Source: Bradyrhizobium rifense (GTDB lineage: Bacteria > Pseudomonadota > Alphaproteobacteria > Rhizobiales > Xanthobacteraceae). From it: a stretch of DNA of 64,000 bases. A program made the position numbers and the translations under genes. The notes beneath the pieces are model-generated. The model saw only the letters and a list, made by a program, of their open reading frames with translations, did no database searches and was not told where the DNA came from. Location of the stretch: positions 63,360-127,359 of the forward strand of contig NZ_VSSS01000042.1 of NCBI RefSeq assembly GCF_008123425.1. The letters are read 5' to 3'. Positions within the stretch are counted from its first letter, which is position 1. Every line of letters begins with the position of its first letter. Shown here piece after piece: positions 1-7,702 of this stretch.

Positions 1-204
1 GCGCTCGCAATGACGGAATTGAGGCAGGCGCTGCGCCCTCTCTCGACCCCTCCGCACATTTTGTGACGTTCACAATTCGTCCCAATGACGTGCGACGAAA
101 AGTGCGTGGAGAAATTTGTGCGGAGTCCAGCCTCGGCAAACGTCTACATCACGAGGGCAGCGGTCGCGCGTTCTGCGACCGCAGCGAGTTGAGGCCTGCC
201 TCCG
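1..204. other. Intergenic left edge, no gene recognised
   Basis: I see no convincing gene in this stretch. The open frames that cross it have no family resemblance and overlap the start of the barrel protein gene. It should hold the promoter of that gene. A GAGG at 191-194 lies about 10 bases before the ATG and may be its ribosome binding site. Confidence 0.5.
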
Positions 205-948
205 ATGAAGTTTTCCTTTCCGATCTCGATGGCTGTTGCCGGCATCGCGTGCGTCGCCGCGAGCATGAGCGCCTTGGCCGCCGACCTGCCTGCAGATCCT
301 CCCCTGCGCGGTGCGCCGGTTTATGGCTGGCAGGGCGCCTATGTCGGCCTCGCCGGCGGCGGCGGCTTTGGACGCAGCAAACATACCGATCATCTGACCG
401 GGCTCGACGATACGCCGCGGTTCAACGTCAATGGCGGCATTGTCGGCGGCACGGCCGGCTACAACTGGCAGCTCGCAAGCTGGGTGTTCGGTGTCGAAAG
501 CGATTTGTCGTGGACCGGACAGAACGGCAGCTCGCTCGACAGCGGCCCCGCCGGCAATCCGGATTTTTCAAGCTTCACGAAAGTGCAATGGCTCGGCACC
601 GTTCGCGGGCGCATCGGATATACGCCCGGAAACGTGCTGCTCTATGCAACCGCGGGCTATGCCGGTGCAGGCATTGAGGCCGGTCTGAAGTCGACTGCAA
701 CCGGCGCCGTAGAGGACAGCACCTCGTCGTGGCGATCCGGGTGGACCGTAGGTGCAGGTGCCGAATGGGCGTTTGCGCCGGCATGGTCGGCGAAGATCGA
801 ATATCTCTATGTGAAACTGAACGACGGCGGCTTCGCCACGCCCAATCTCGGTGCGGCCTTCGATCGCAGTCACGTCGCATTCGACGACAACATCGTGCGC
901 ATCGGCGTGAACTACTATTTCAGCGGCCTGCCAATACGACACTATTGA
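205..948 (+). CDS. Outer-membrane beta-barrel protein (Omp25/RopB-like porin family)
   Basis: This 247-residue protein begins with a signal peptide (about residues 1-26, ending SALAA) and continues as a glycine- and aromatic-rich chain of alternating polar and nonpolar residues. It contains the repeated barrel phrases GAYVGLAGGGGFG, GTAGYNWQ and VRGRIGYTPGNVLLYATAGYA, and it ends in a last strand NIVRIGVNYYF. That arrangement is typical of the small eight-stranded outer-membrane proteins that rhizobia carry in many copies. It probably sits in the outer membrane as a structural or surface protein; no transport substrate can be read from it. It is monocistronic, with the next gene 160 bases away. 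The family assignment is secure and the exact role is not. Confidence 0.85.
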   Translation: MKFSFPISMAVAGIACVAASMSALAADLPADPPLRGAPVYGWQGAYVGLAGGGGFGRSKHTDHLTGLDDTPRFNVNGGIVGGTAGYNWQLASWVFGVESDLSWTGQNGSSLDSGPAGNPDFSSFTKVQWLGTVRGRIGYTPGNVLLYATAGYAGAGIEAGLKSTATGAVEDSTSSWRSGWTVGAGAEWAFAPAWSAKIEYLYVKLNDGGFATPNLGAAFDRSHVAFDDNIVRIGVNYYFSGLPIRHY

Positions 949-1063
949 GACGCCCGCACGACGCGCGGCCTATTGTCCGATAGCGTTAAGTTTAGACTCA
1001 TTCGCACGCTGATTTCTGCTATAGGTCGCGGCCAACAGGCGACAGCACGGCAGCAACGATCGC

Positions 1064-1093
1064 GCCGATTGCACACAAGCCGATTGCATACAC
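1064..1093. repeat. Tandem imperfect 15-bp direct repeat upstream of the Hint gene
   Basis: GCCGATTGCACACAA is followed directly by GCCGATTGCATACAC, two copies in tandem that end 15 bases before the ATG at 1109. It could be an operator or a chance duplication; no matching regulator is adjacent. Confidence 0.4.
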
Positions 1094-1108
1094 AGGGACT
1101 TAAGCGCG

Positions 1109-1918
1109 ATGTCGAACAACACGACGCCGTCGTCGAGCACAGCCACGCGCCGTGCGATCCTATCGAGAAGCCTTGGTGCGGCCGCAGCAGGCGTTGCCGC
1201 GAGCGCGATGACAACGCGCGCCGCGATGGCCGACGGCAGGCGCGTCACAGCCAATTTTGTTGGTGGCGGCGGCCGCGCCGCCGCTGGCGGCAATTGCTTC
1301 CTCAAGGGCACGCGGATTTCAACGGCAGACGGTGAGCGCAGGATCGAGGATCTCGTCGTCGGCGATCTGCTGCCCACGATGTTCGGCGGCCTACGCGCGA
1401 TCCAGTGGATCGGCCGCTTCAGCCGCACCAGGAGCGATTCCACCAGACCCTGGACCAGGAGCGCACGGCCGGTCCGCATCGCCCGCTCGGCGCTCGCGCC
1501 CAACGTGCCGCACACCGATCTCTACGTGACCCAGGGTCACGCCGTGCTCGTCGACGGCCTCCTCGTCCCCGCAGGCAACCTCGTCAACGGCACGACGATT
1601 GCGCTCGACGCGGCGGATGCGCACGAAACGCTCGAATTCTTCCACATCAAGCTCGCGACCCATGACGTGATCTTCGCAGAAGGCGCGCCTTGCGAAACGC
1701 TGCTCAAGGTCGACGAGACCATGAGCAACTTCGCGGAGTATCTCCGACAGCACGGCGAGCAGGATGCGCAGGAGGCCCACTGCGCGCCCATCGTCGGCCA
1801 TGGCCGCCGCAGCGCGGTGATGACGCGCGCCCGGCGGCTGGTTTCGCCGTGGCTCGGCCCGCAGAAGATCGACGTCATCGGCGCCCGCCTGGGATCGCGC
1901 ACCACAGGCATCATCTGA
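1109..1918 (+). CDS. Exported stand-alone Hint-domain protein
   Basis: The 269-residue product starts with a Tat-like leader (RR at residues 14-15, then a long alanine-rich hydrophobic stretch to about 41) and continues as a Hint (hedgehog/intein) domain of the Hint_2 type. The visible blocks are GNCFLKGTRIST with Cys63 at the splice-start position, then RIEDLVVGD, AIQWIG, RPVRI, DLYVTQGHAVLVDG and a late FAEGAPCETL. These match the conserved Hint_2 order. No effector or adhesin domain is attached and there is no terminal His-Asn as in a splicing intein, so full protein splicing is not expected; self-cleavage at Cys63 is possible but unproved. It may be a periplasmic or secreted enzyme-like domain of unknown role. 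The family is fairly sure and the function unknown. Confidence 0.75.
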   Translation: MSNNTTPSSSTATRRAILSRSLGAAAAGVAASAMTTRAAMADGRRVTANFVGGGGRAAAGGNCFLKGTRISTADGERRIEDLVVGDLLPTMFGGLRAIQWIGRFSRTRSDSTRPWTRSARPVRIARSALAPNVPHTDLYVTQGHAVLVDGLLVPAGNLVNGTTIALDAADAHETLEFFHIKLATHDVIFAEGAPCETLLKVDETMSNFAEYLRQHGEQDAQEAHCAPIVGHGRRSAVMTRARRLVSPWLGPQKIDVIGARLGSRTTGII

Positions 1919-1930
1919 GCTTTGCCAGCT

Positions 1931-1956
1931 CGCTGCGTGATTTGGATCACGCAGCG
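1931..1956. terminator. Perfect 11-bp hairpin after the Hint gene
   Basis: CGCTGCGTGAT and ATCACGCAGCG pair across a TTGG loop, starting 13 bases after the Hint stop codon. No T-run follows, so it is either a weak terminator or a small palindromic site in the 131-base gap before the caspase-like gene. Confidence 0.45.
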
Positions 1957-2049
1957 TATGACGGTGATCGCAATCACGGACCGGAACTCGAACGCGGCCT
2001 AGCTTCCTCGCAACCAATCTCGCATCGAGATGAGCCCGAGGGAGCACAC

Positions 2050-3759
2050 ATGTTCCGCCTGAAATCCGCCCTGATGACCGCCGGCCTGCTGGGAAGCCTG
2101 TTCGGCTTCGCCTGCGGCCCCGCTTCCGCACAAGTCGCCCCTGTCGAACCGGCAGCACCCGCCGCGCTGCAAGGCCCGGAGCAGCGGGTGGCGCTGGTGA
2201 TCGGCAATTCGAACTACCAGAACGCGCCGCAGCTCGCCAATCCCGACAATGACGCGCAGTCGATGGCGCAGTTCCTCAACTCGGCCGGCTTCGAGGTGAT
2301 CTCGGCGACCAACCTCGGCCAGAACGACATGCTGCGCGTGGTAAAGGATTTCTCGGCAAAAGTGTCCGCGCGCGGTCCGAATACGGTGGCGATGGTCTAT
2401 TACGCCGGTCACGGCGTGCAGCTCGCCGGCGAGAACTATCTCGTCCCTGTTGACGCGAAGGTCTCGAACCAGACCGAGCTCGTCAACGACTCGGTCCGTC
2501 TGGTCGACGTGATGTCGACGCTGGAGACGATCCCGAGCCGGATGCGCATCGTCATCCTCGACGCCTGCCGCAACAACCCGTTTCCCAACGTCAACGACGC
2601 CGGCCGCGGCCTTGCCATCGTCGATGCGCCGAACGGCTCCATCGTCGGCTATTCGACCGCGCCGGGCGCCGAAGCGCTCGACGGCAATGGCGGCCACAGC
2701 CCCTACACGCAGGCCTTCCTGAACGTCGCGCGCGAGCCCAACGTGCCGATCGAGCAGCTGTTCAAGCGCGTGCGGCTCCAGGTCAACCAGACCACCAGCG
2801 GCGCGCAGATTCCGTGGGAGAGCTCCTCGCTCACCTCCGACTTCACCTTCTTCGGCGACACGGCGGTCGCTGCCAACCGCGCGCCGGTGAACGCACCGGT
2901 GGTGCAGATGGCCTCGAACCTGCCGAGCCGTTCGACGCGCCAGGCCTATGACTACGTCGTGTCGGAGGGCCGGCCGGAATACTATCAGGAGTTCATCCAG
3001 ATGTATCCGCACGACCCGCTGTGCGACCACATCCGCTGGCTGCTGTCGAACCTTCTGCTCACGCAAGCCTGGCACCAGGCGGTGCTGACGAACTCGCCGA
3101 TCGGCTATCAGGCCTTCTATAAAAACTACAGCAACACTCCCTATGCGCAGATGGCGCTGAAGCTCGAGACGCAGCCGAAGCTGATCCCCCTGATGCAGGC
3201 GACCAAGTTTCTGGCTCCGCAGAGTATTGCCCCGACGCTCAAGATCGGCAATCTCGGCCAGCCCAAATACATGCCGCTGATCCAGCAGGGCAATGGCGGC
3301 TCGCAGATGAATACCAATCTGCCGGTGGTGCAGAAGCCGGTCGACGGCGTCAGTAAGATCGTCACCCTGCCCGCGCCGACCAACACGACGACGAACAATG
3401 GCGGCATCGGCAAGATCACGACACTGCCGGTAACCACCACCAATCAGAACACCGGCAACAACAATGCCGGCACGGCCAATGGCAACCCTGGCAAGGTCGT
3501 GAGCATGCCCGTGACGATCGGCAAGGGCGGTACGACCGTCGATGCGAAGCCGGTGAACGTTCAGACGCAGAACAATCCGATCCGTATCAATAACGGCGTG
3601 AAGCTCAACAACAACCCGGTGAACAAGGTGCAGGTCCTGAACAACCAGCAGAACAACCGGCCGCAGTTCAATGCGATGGGGAATGGCGGCGGCAACAACC
3701 TCCGTCAGTCGATGAACCAGTCAAACGGCGGCAACAACCACCGCAGCTTCATGCACTGA
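2050..3759 (+). CDS. Caspase-like (peptidase C14) exported protein with Asn-rich tail
   Basis: The frame is open from 1690, but the ATG at 2050 gives a clean signal peptide (to ASA, residue 27) and follows GAGGGAG. The 569-residue protein has a caspase fold from about 45 to 275: RVALVIGNSNY, the histidine block VYYAGHGVQL (His121) and the cysteine block ILDACRNNP (Cys173), so the catalytic dyad of bacterial metacaspase-like peptidases is intact. A middle region (about 300-400) is followed by a low-complexity tail from about 420 rich in Asn, Gly, Thr and Gln. It is probably a periplasmic or envelope cysteine peptidase; substrates are unknown. A second caspase-like gene lies at 61802-63520. Confidence 0.85.
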   Translation: MFRLKSALMTAGLLGSLFGFACGPASAQVAPVEPAAPAALQGPEQRVALVIGNSNYQNAPQLANPDNDAQSMAQFLNSAGFEVISATNLGQNDMLRVVKDFSAKVSARGPNTVAMVYYAGHGVQLAGENYLVPVDAKVSNQTELVNDSVRLVDVMSTLETIPSRMRIVILDACRNNPFPNVNDAGRGLAIVDAPNGSIVGYSTAPGAEALDGNGGHSPYTQAFLNVAREPNVPIEQLFKRVRLQVNQTTSGAQIPWESSSLTSDFTFFGDTAVAANRAPVNAPVVQMASNLPSRSTRQAYDYVVSEGRPEYYQEFIQMYPHDPLCDHIRWLLSNLLLTQAWHQAVLTNSPIGYQAFYKNYSNTPYAQMALKLETQPKLIPLMQATKFLAPQSIAPTLKIGNLGQPKYMPLIQQGNGGSQMNTNLPVVQKPVDGVSKIVTLPAPTNTTTNNGGIGKITTLPVTTTNQNTGNNNAGTANGNPGKVVSMPVTIGKGGTTVDAKPVNVQTQNNPIRINNGVKLNNNPVNKVQVLNNQQNNRPQFNAMGNGGGNNLRQSMNQSNGGNNHRSFMH

Positions 3760-3772
3760 TCGCATCAGCCAC

Positions 3773-3818
3773 ACATGACGAAGGGGCAGAGCGGCAACGC
3801 TCTGCCCCTTCGTCATGT
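3773..3818. terminator. Strong bidirectional terminator, 20-bp stem
   Basis: A perfect 20-bp inverted repeat (arms 3773-3792 and 3799-3818) with loop GGCAAC lies between the convergent caspase-like and threonine dehydratase genes. The arms include AGGGGCAGAGC and GCTCTGCCCCT. It can serve both strands. Confidence 0.85.
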
Positions 3819-3833
3819 CAGAAGCTCAAAAAC

Positions 3834-4817
3834 TCAGGCCACTAGCTCGGCGAACAGATCCGCATCGACGTTGCCGCCGGAGAGCACGATGACCACGTTC
3901 TTCCCAGTGACGTCGAGACGCCCCGCAAGCAGAGCAGCAAGGCCCACCGCACCGCCGGGCTCGACCACGAGCTTCAGCTCGCGATAGGCAAAGGCGACGG
4001 CCGCGCCGACTTCCTTGTCCGACGCGGTCACGCCGCGCGCCAAAAGCTTGCTGTTGATCGCAAAGGTCATCTCGCCGGGGATCAGCGCCATCAGCGCATC
4101 GCAGATGGTACGGCCCGCCGGCGCGTGCGGCTCGCGATGGCCTGCGGTCAGCGACAGGCCGTGATCGTCGAATGCCTCGGGCTCGGCCACCACGATCTCG
4201 GCTTGCGGATAGCGCGCCTTCACGGCGGTCGCGACGCCTGCAATCAGGCCGCCGCCGGAGGCCGGCGCCACCACGATGTCGGGTGAGAGGCCGAGCGTCG
4301 CCATGTCCTCGGCAATCTCGCGGCCGGCGGTGCCCTGCCCTGCGATCACGAAGGGATCGTCATAGGGCCTGACCAGCGTCGCGCCGCGCTTCTCGGCGAT
4401 GCCGCGCGAGATCGCCTCACGGTCGTCGCGGTCGCGATCGTAGAGCACGACCTCGGCACCATAGGATTTGGTGCGCTCACGCTTCGAGAGCGGCGCGTCC
4501 GCCGGCATCACGATCGTCGCCTGCATGTCGAGGATTTTTGCCGCCGCCGCCACGCCCTGGGCGTGGTTGCCGGAGGAGAACGCGACGACGCCGCCGGCGC
4601 GCTTGTCCTGCGGGATCGAGAACACCTTGTTGAAGGCGCCTCGGAACTTGAAGGAGCCGGTGCGCTGGAGCATCTCCGGCTTCAGGAACACTTTTGCGCC
4701 GACGCGCTCGTTGAGCACGGGAAAGGACAACAGCGGGGTGCGGACGGCGAAGGGCGCGAGCACGCGCGCTGCGGCATCGATATCGGCAGGGCCGATCGGA
4801 AGGGGCTGTTCGGTCAT
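3834..4817 (-). CDS. Threonine/serine dehydratase, PLP-dependent
   Basis: This 327-residue fold-type II PLP enzyme deaminates threonine (to 2-oxobutanoate) or serine. The PLP lysine sits in TGSFKFRGAFNK (Lys57), SSGNHAQG binds substrate, and the phosphate-binding glycine loop is ASGGGLI. The chain stops after the catalytic domain with no C-terminal ACT regulatory domain, so it matches the short catabolic (TdcB-like) form rather than the feedback-inhibited biosynthetic IlvA. Serine racemase-like activity cannot be excluded. It is a single gene, convergent with the caspase-like gene and sharing its terminator. The ATG at 4817 is the first good start and gives the normal N-terminus for the family. 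Confidence 0.9.
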   Translation of the reverse strand: MTEQPLPIGPADIDAAARVLAPFAVRTPLLSFPVLNERVGAKVFLKPEMLQRTGSFKFRGAFNKVFSIPQDKRAGGVVAFSSGNHAQGVAAAAKILDMQATIVMPADAPLSKRERTKSYGAEVVLYDRDRDDREAISRGIAEKRGATLVRPYDDPFVIAGQGTAGREIAEDMATLGLSPDIVVAPASGGGLIAGVATAVKARYPQAEIVVAEPEAFDDHGLSLTAGHREPHAPAGRTICDALMALIPGEMTFAINSKLLARGVTASDKEVGAAVAFAYRELKLVVEPGGAVGLAALLAGRLDVTGKNVVIVLSGGNVDADLFAELVA

Positions 4818-4877
4818 GTCAGATGTTATCGCGACGGATGCGGCGCGGGCAAGACACCTCCGCGCGAGGATCCCATA

Positions 4878-4922
4878 GCGTTTTCGAGCGAAGTGGATAC
4901 CGGTTCGCGTGAAGAAAAACGC
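4878..4922. repeat. Dispersed Rhizobiales-type intergenic inverted repeat
   Basis: The arms GCGTTTTC and GAAAAACGC enclose an inner pair GCGAA / TTCGC. I recall this element as recurring between genes in Bradyrhizobium. Here it lies between the dehydratase promoter side and the 3' end of the Agt-like gene, so it may also form a terminator. Confidence 0.6.
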
Positions 4923-4945
4923 GTCAAAACAAGAATCTACACTTC

Positions 4946-6004
4946 TCAGGCGGCAAACCGGTCCGGGTCCGCCCCATTCCGAGCCGGCAGCACCGCGCCA
5001 ACCGCAAAAATGCTGTCCACAAAAGCCCTCGCCGAGGCTTCCCAGGTGTAATTGGAGGCGAATTCGACGCAGGCCTGCCTGGAGATATCGAGCGCCGCGA
5101 AGCAGGCATGGCGCAAATCATGGTCCAGCGCACCCACCGGCGCATCGCCGATGACGTCGCGCGGCCCCTTCACCGGGAACGCCGCGACCGGCAGGCCGCT
5201 CGCCAGCGCCTCGAGCAGGACCAGGCCGAACGTGTCGGTCTTGCTCGGGAACACGAAGACGTCGGCCGCCGCATAGATATCGGCCAATTCCTCGCCGTGC
5301 TTCTCACCCAGGAAGATCGCGTCCGAATAGGCCTCTTCCAGTGCGTTGCGCGCCGGGCCGTCGCCGACGATCACCTTGGTGCCGGGCAGATCGAGGTCGA
5401 GGAACGCCTCGAGGTTCTTCTCCACCGCGACGCGGCCGACCGAAAGGAACACCGGGGCCGGCAGGCAGAGGTCGATGGCGCGAGGATGGAACAAATGGGT
5501 GTCGACGCCGCGCGGCCACAGCACGACATTGTCGAAACCGCGCTCGCCGAGCTCCCGGGCCAGCGCGGGCGTTGCCGCCATCACGGCCCGACTCGGGCCA
5601 TGGAAACGCCGCAGCGCCCGCCAGATCAGGGATTCCGGAACCGGCACCCGGGCGCGGACATATTCGGGAAAGCGGGTGTGGAAGCTGGTCGTGAACGGCA
5701 GCTTGCGCTGCCGGCAATAGCGGCGGACCATCAGGCCGATCGGCCCCTCCGTCGCGATGTGGATGCTGTCGGGCCGCGCTTCCTCGATCAGCTTTGCGAT
5801 CCGCGCCGGGCGCGGCATGGCGAGCCGCACGTCGCGATAGCTCGGCATCGCAAAGGTGCGGAACGATTGCGGCGTCAGGAACGTGAACTCGACACCAAGA
5901 CCTTCGACGGTCAGCGTCTTGGCGGCGTCAGCGAGCTTGGTCAGCGTCCGAACCACCCCGTTGACTTGCGGGTGCCAGGCGTCGGTCGCGACCAGGATGC
6001 GCAT
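4946..6004 (-). CDS. agt: Family 4 glycosyltransferase, Agt-like glycolipid synthase
   Basis: A 352-residue GT-B, GT4-family enzyme. The N-terminal half starts MRILVATDAWHPQVNGVVRT with TEGPIG and FHTRFPEY; the C-terminal half carries FLSVGRVAVEKN, VGDGP and the donor-binding block SKTDTFGLVLLEALASGLP. The start overlaps the upstream stop as TGATG, so the two genes are translationally coupled; an in-frame TTG one codon earlier is less likely. The partner looks like PlcP, and in other alphaproteobacteria PlcP and Agt act together under phosphate starvation: PlcP releases diacylglycerol from phospholipid and Agt glycosylates it to glucosyl- or glucuronosyl-diacylglycerol. The Agt role is therefore inferred from context plus family; a generic GT4 role is the alternative. 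Confidence 0.7.
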   Translation of the reverse strand: MRILVATDAWHPQVNGVVRTLTKLADAAKTLTVEGLGVEFTFLTPQSFRTFAMPSYRDVRLAMPRPARIAKLIEEARPDSIHIATEGPIGLMVRRYCRQRKLPFTTSFHTRFPEYVRARVPVPESLIWRALRRFHGPSRAVMAATPALARELGERGFDNVVLWPRGVDTHLFHPRAIDLCLPAPVFLSVGRVAVEKNLEAFLDLDLPGTKVIVGDGPARNALEEAYSDAIFLGEKHGEELADIYAAADVFVFPSKTDTFGLVLLEALASGLPVAAFPVKGPRDVIGDAPVGALDHDLRHACFAALDISRQACVEFASNYTWEASARAFVDSIFAVGAVLPARNGADPDRFAA

Positions 6005-6816
6005 CAAGCCGCCCTTGCCGCCACCTGCGGCACCTGTGCCGGTTTCTGCGCGTGGTCCGCCCAGGTGATGATCTCGAAACGGCCGTCATCGTGCTCGACG
6101 AGCGCAGTGCAGCTCTCGACCCAGTCGCCGCAATTCATGTAGCGGATGCCGTTCTCGTCGCGGATTACGGCGTAGTGGATGTGGCCGCAGATCACGCCGT
6201 CGGCGTCATGGCGTCGTGCTTCGGCCGAGAGCGCCTGCTCGAACGCGCCGATATAGTTGACGGCGTTCTTGACCTTCTGCTTGGCCCATTGCGACAGCGA
6301 CCAGTAGGGCACCTTGAACAGGCGGCGGAAGAAGTTGACGAAGCGATTCATCTGGATCGCGAAGTCGTAGGCCTTGTCGCCAAGATGGGCGAGCCAGCGC
6401 GCGTTCTGCACCACAAGGTCGAAGATGTCGCCGTGGATGACGAGATAACGCTTGCCGTCCACGCCGGTGTGGACAGTGTTCTCGACGACGTCGATGCCGC
6501 CGAAATGCGTGCCGTAATAGTTGCGCAGGAACTCGTCGTGATTGCCGGGCACGTAAATGATCTTAGCGCCCTTGCGCGCCTTGCGCAGCAGCTTCTGCAC
6601 CAAATCGTTGTGCGATTGCGGCCAGTGCCAGCTCGATTTCAGCGCCCAGCCATCGACGATGTCGCCGACGAGATAGATCGTGTCGGCATCGTGGTAGCGC
6701 AGGAAGTCCAGCAAAAGGTCGGCTTGCGAGCCGCGGGCTCCGAGATGAACGTCGGAGATAAACAAGGTGCGAAAGCGCCTTTCAGGGCTCTCGTCACTCA
6801 CATCGTAACTTCCCAT
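6004..6816 (-). CDS. plcP: PlcP-like metallophosphoesterase (phosphate-starvation phospholipase C)
   Basis: A calcineurin-like metallophosphoesterase of about 270 residues with the metal-binding blocks FISDVHLGARG, YLVGDIVDGW, VPGNHDEFLR and VICGHIHYA. The family is often named UDP-2,3-diacylglucosamine hydrolase-like, but in Sinorhizobium the related protein is PlcP, a phospholipase C that strips headgroups from membrane lipids during phosphorus limitation. Pairing with an Agt-like glycosyltransferase (TGATG overlap) and a PHO box just upstream support the PlcP reading. The ATG at 6816 is given as start; a GTG at 6801 has a better ribosome site (GGGAAG, 7-base spacing) and may be the true start, because the predicted transcript would begin near 6816. 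Confidence 0.75.
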   Translation of the reverse strand: MGSYDVSDESPERRFRTLFISDVHLGARGSQADLLLDFLRYHDADTIYLVGDIVDGWALKSSWHWPQSHNDLVQKLLRKARKGAKIIYVPGNHDEFLRNYYGTHFGGIDVVENTVHTGVDGKRYLVIHGDIFDLVVQNARWLAHLGDKAYDFAIQMNRFVNFFRRLFKVPYWSLSQWAKQKVKNAVNYIGAFEQALSAEARRHDADGVICGHIHYAVIRDENGIRYMNCGDWVESCTALVEHDDGRFEIITWADHAQKPAQVPQVAARAA

Positions 6817-6839
6817 GCGACAGCCTGTAACAATGTCCC

Positions 6840-6857
6840 GTGACAGGGGGATGACCA
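6840..6857 (-). promoter_or_regulatory. PHO box upstream of plcP-agt
   Basis: On the minus strand TGGTCAT-CCCC-CTGTCAC matches the PhoB box (CTGTCAT, four bases, CTGTCAT/C) at 12 of 14 positions with exact spacing. It lies 24 bases before the ATG at 6816. PhoB activation under phosphate starvation is the expected control for a PlcP-Agt pair. Confidence 0.7.
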
Positions 6858-7020
6858 ATTGAACCTTTGAGGCACCCTCAGATACGAATCAAACCTCGCC
6901 TCGCCCTCCCCGCGAATATCAGTCGCATGCGACAATCAGGCGACATGAGGCGGCACTGGGTGCCCGCAAAAGTCCGGGCCGGAGCGCGGCACACACCAAA
7001 TGACGCGAGTCGTAGGCGCG

Positions 7021-7593
7021 CTATTTTCCGGAAACGACGATCGTCCGAACAATGAAGGCGATGCGTTCACTCCGCGCGCTGAGCCTAATTCGGCCCGAAC
7101 GTTCGAGTTCAACGAGCCCATGCAGGGCCGCCCAAAAGGTCTCGGTCGCGACCTCCACATCGACGCAAAACGGCGTCACGACCGCCGCAAGCGCTTCGAA
7201 ACCGGCCCGTAGTTCCGGTCTGGTCCCGGCTTCGGCGAAGCGCAGATTCGTCGGAAGAGTGAACATGGCCTCATAGAGCGCTGGATTGCGGAGTGCAAAG
7301 GCGAGATAGGCCGTCGCGACATTCTTGATGGCGTTTCGTCCGGTCGGCCCGCTTGCCGCCTCCCGAAGAGCCACGGCGATGTCCCGGAAACCCTCGAGGG
7401 CTACTGCGGTGACGATCGCATCCCTGTTTTCGAAATGTGAGTAGAGGACCGGCTGACTGTGTTCGATCTCGTCGGCAAGCCGACGGATCGTAACGGCGTT
7501 CCATCCCTCGCGCTCCGCGATCACGCGCGCCGCCGCGACGATCCGGCGTTCACGTTCAGCACGCTGCCTGTCTTTCCGCTCGGCGATCCCCAA
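7021..7593 (-). CDS. TetR family repressor with WHG C-terminal domain
   Basis: The N-terminal helix-turn-helix (ARVIAEREGWNAVTIRRLADEIEHSQPVLYSHFENRDAI) is a standard TetR DNA-binding domain. The C-terminal ligand domain contains the WHG block FWAALHGLVELERSG. The TTG at 7593 follows GGGAGATCGAAGG and gives about 190 residues; an earlier in-frame TTG at 7653 would lie inside the operator and is less likely. The gene is divergent from a two-gene membrane unit, and two matching palindromes fill the space between them, so it probably represses that unit and itself. The ligand is unknown. Confidence 0.85.
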   Translation of the reverse strand: MGIAERKDRQRAERERRIVAAARVIAEREGWNAVTIRRLADEIEHSQPVLYSHFENRDAIVTAVALEGFRDIAVALREAASGPTGRNAIKNVATAYLAFALRNPALYEAMFTLPTNLRFAEAGTRPELRAGFEALAAVVTPFCVDVEVATETFWAALHGLVELERSGRIRLSARSERIAFIVRTIVVSGK

Positions 7594-7637
7594 CCTTCGA
7601 TCTCCCAGGCCAAGATGGTCGACACTTATTATCGATG

Positions 7638-7666
7638 CTTGACGATCTAGCAATGCTAGACTACAT
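7638..7666 (+). promoter_or_regulatory. Sigma-70 type promoter of the DUF4267-DoxX unit
   Basis: CTTGAC (7638-7643), a 17-base spacer and CTACAT (7661-7666) match the rhizobial housekeeping consensus CTTGAC-N17-CTATAT at 11 of 12 bases. The start of transcription would fall near 7673. The first TetR operator lies entirely inside the spacer. Confidence 0.7.
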
Positions 7667-7682
7667 AACCTAGCAACGCTAG
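7646..7682. promoter_or_regulatory. Paired palindromic TetR operators
   Basis: CTAGCAATGCTAG (7647-7659) and CTAGCAACGCTAG (7670-7682) are two palindromes whose starts are 23 bases apart, about two helical turns. The first lies between the -35 and -10, the second covers the likely transcription start. That is the layout expected for steric repression by the adjacent TetR protein. Confidence 0.75.
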
Positions 7683-7702
7683 ATTATCGTGGATAGATAG
7701 AA

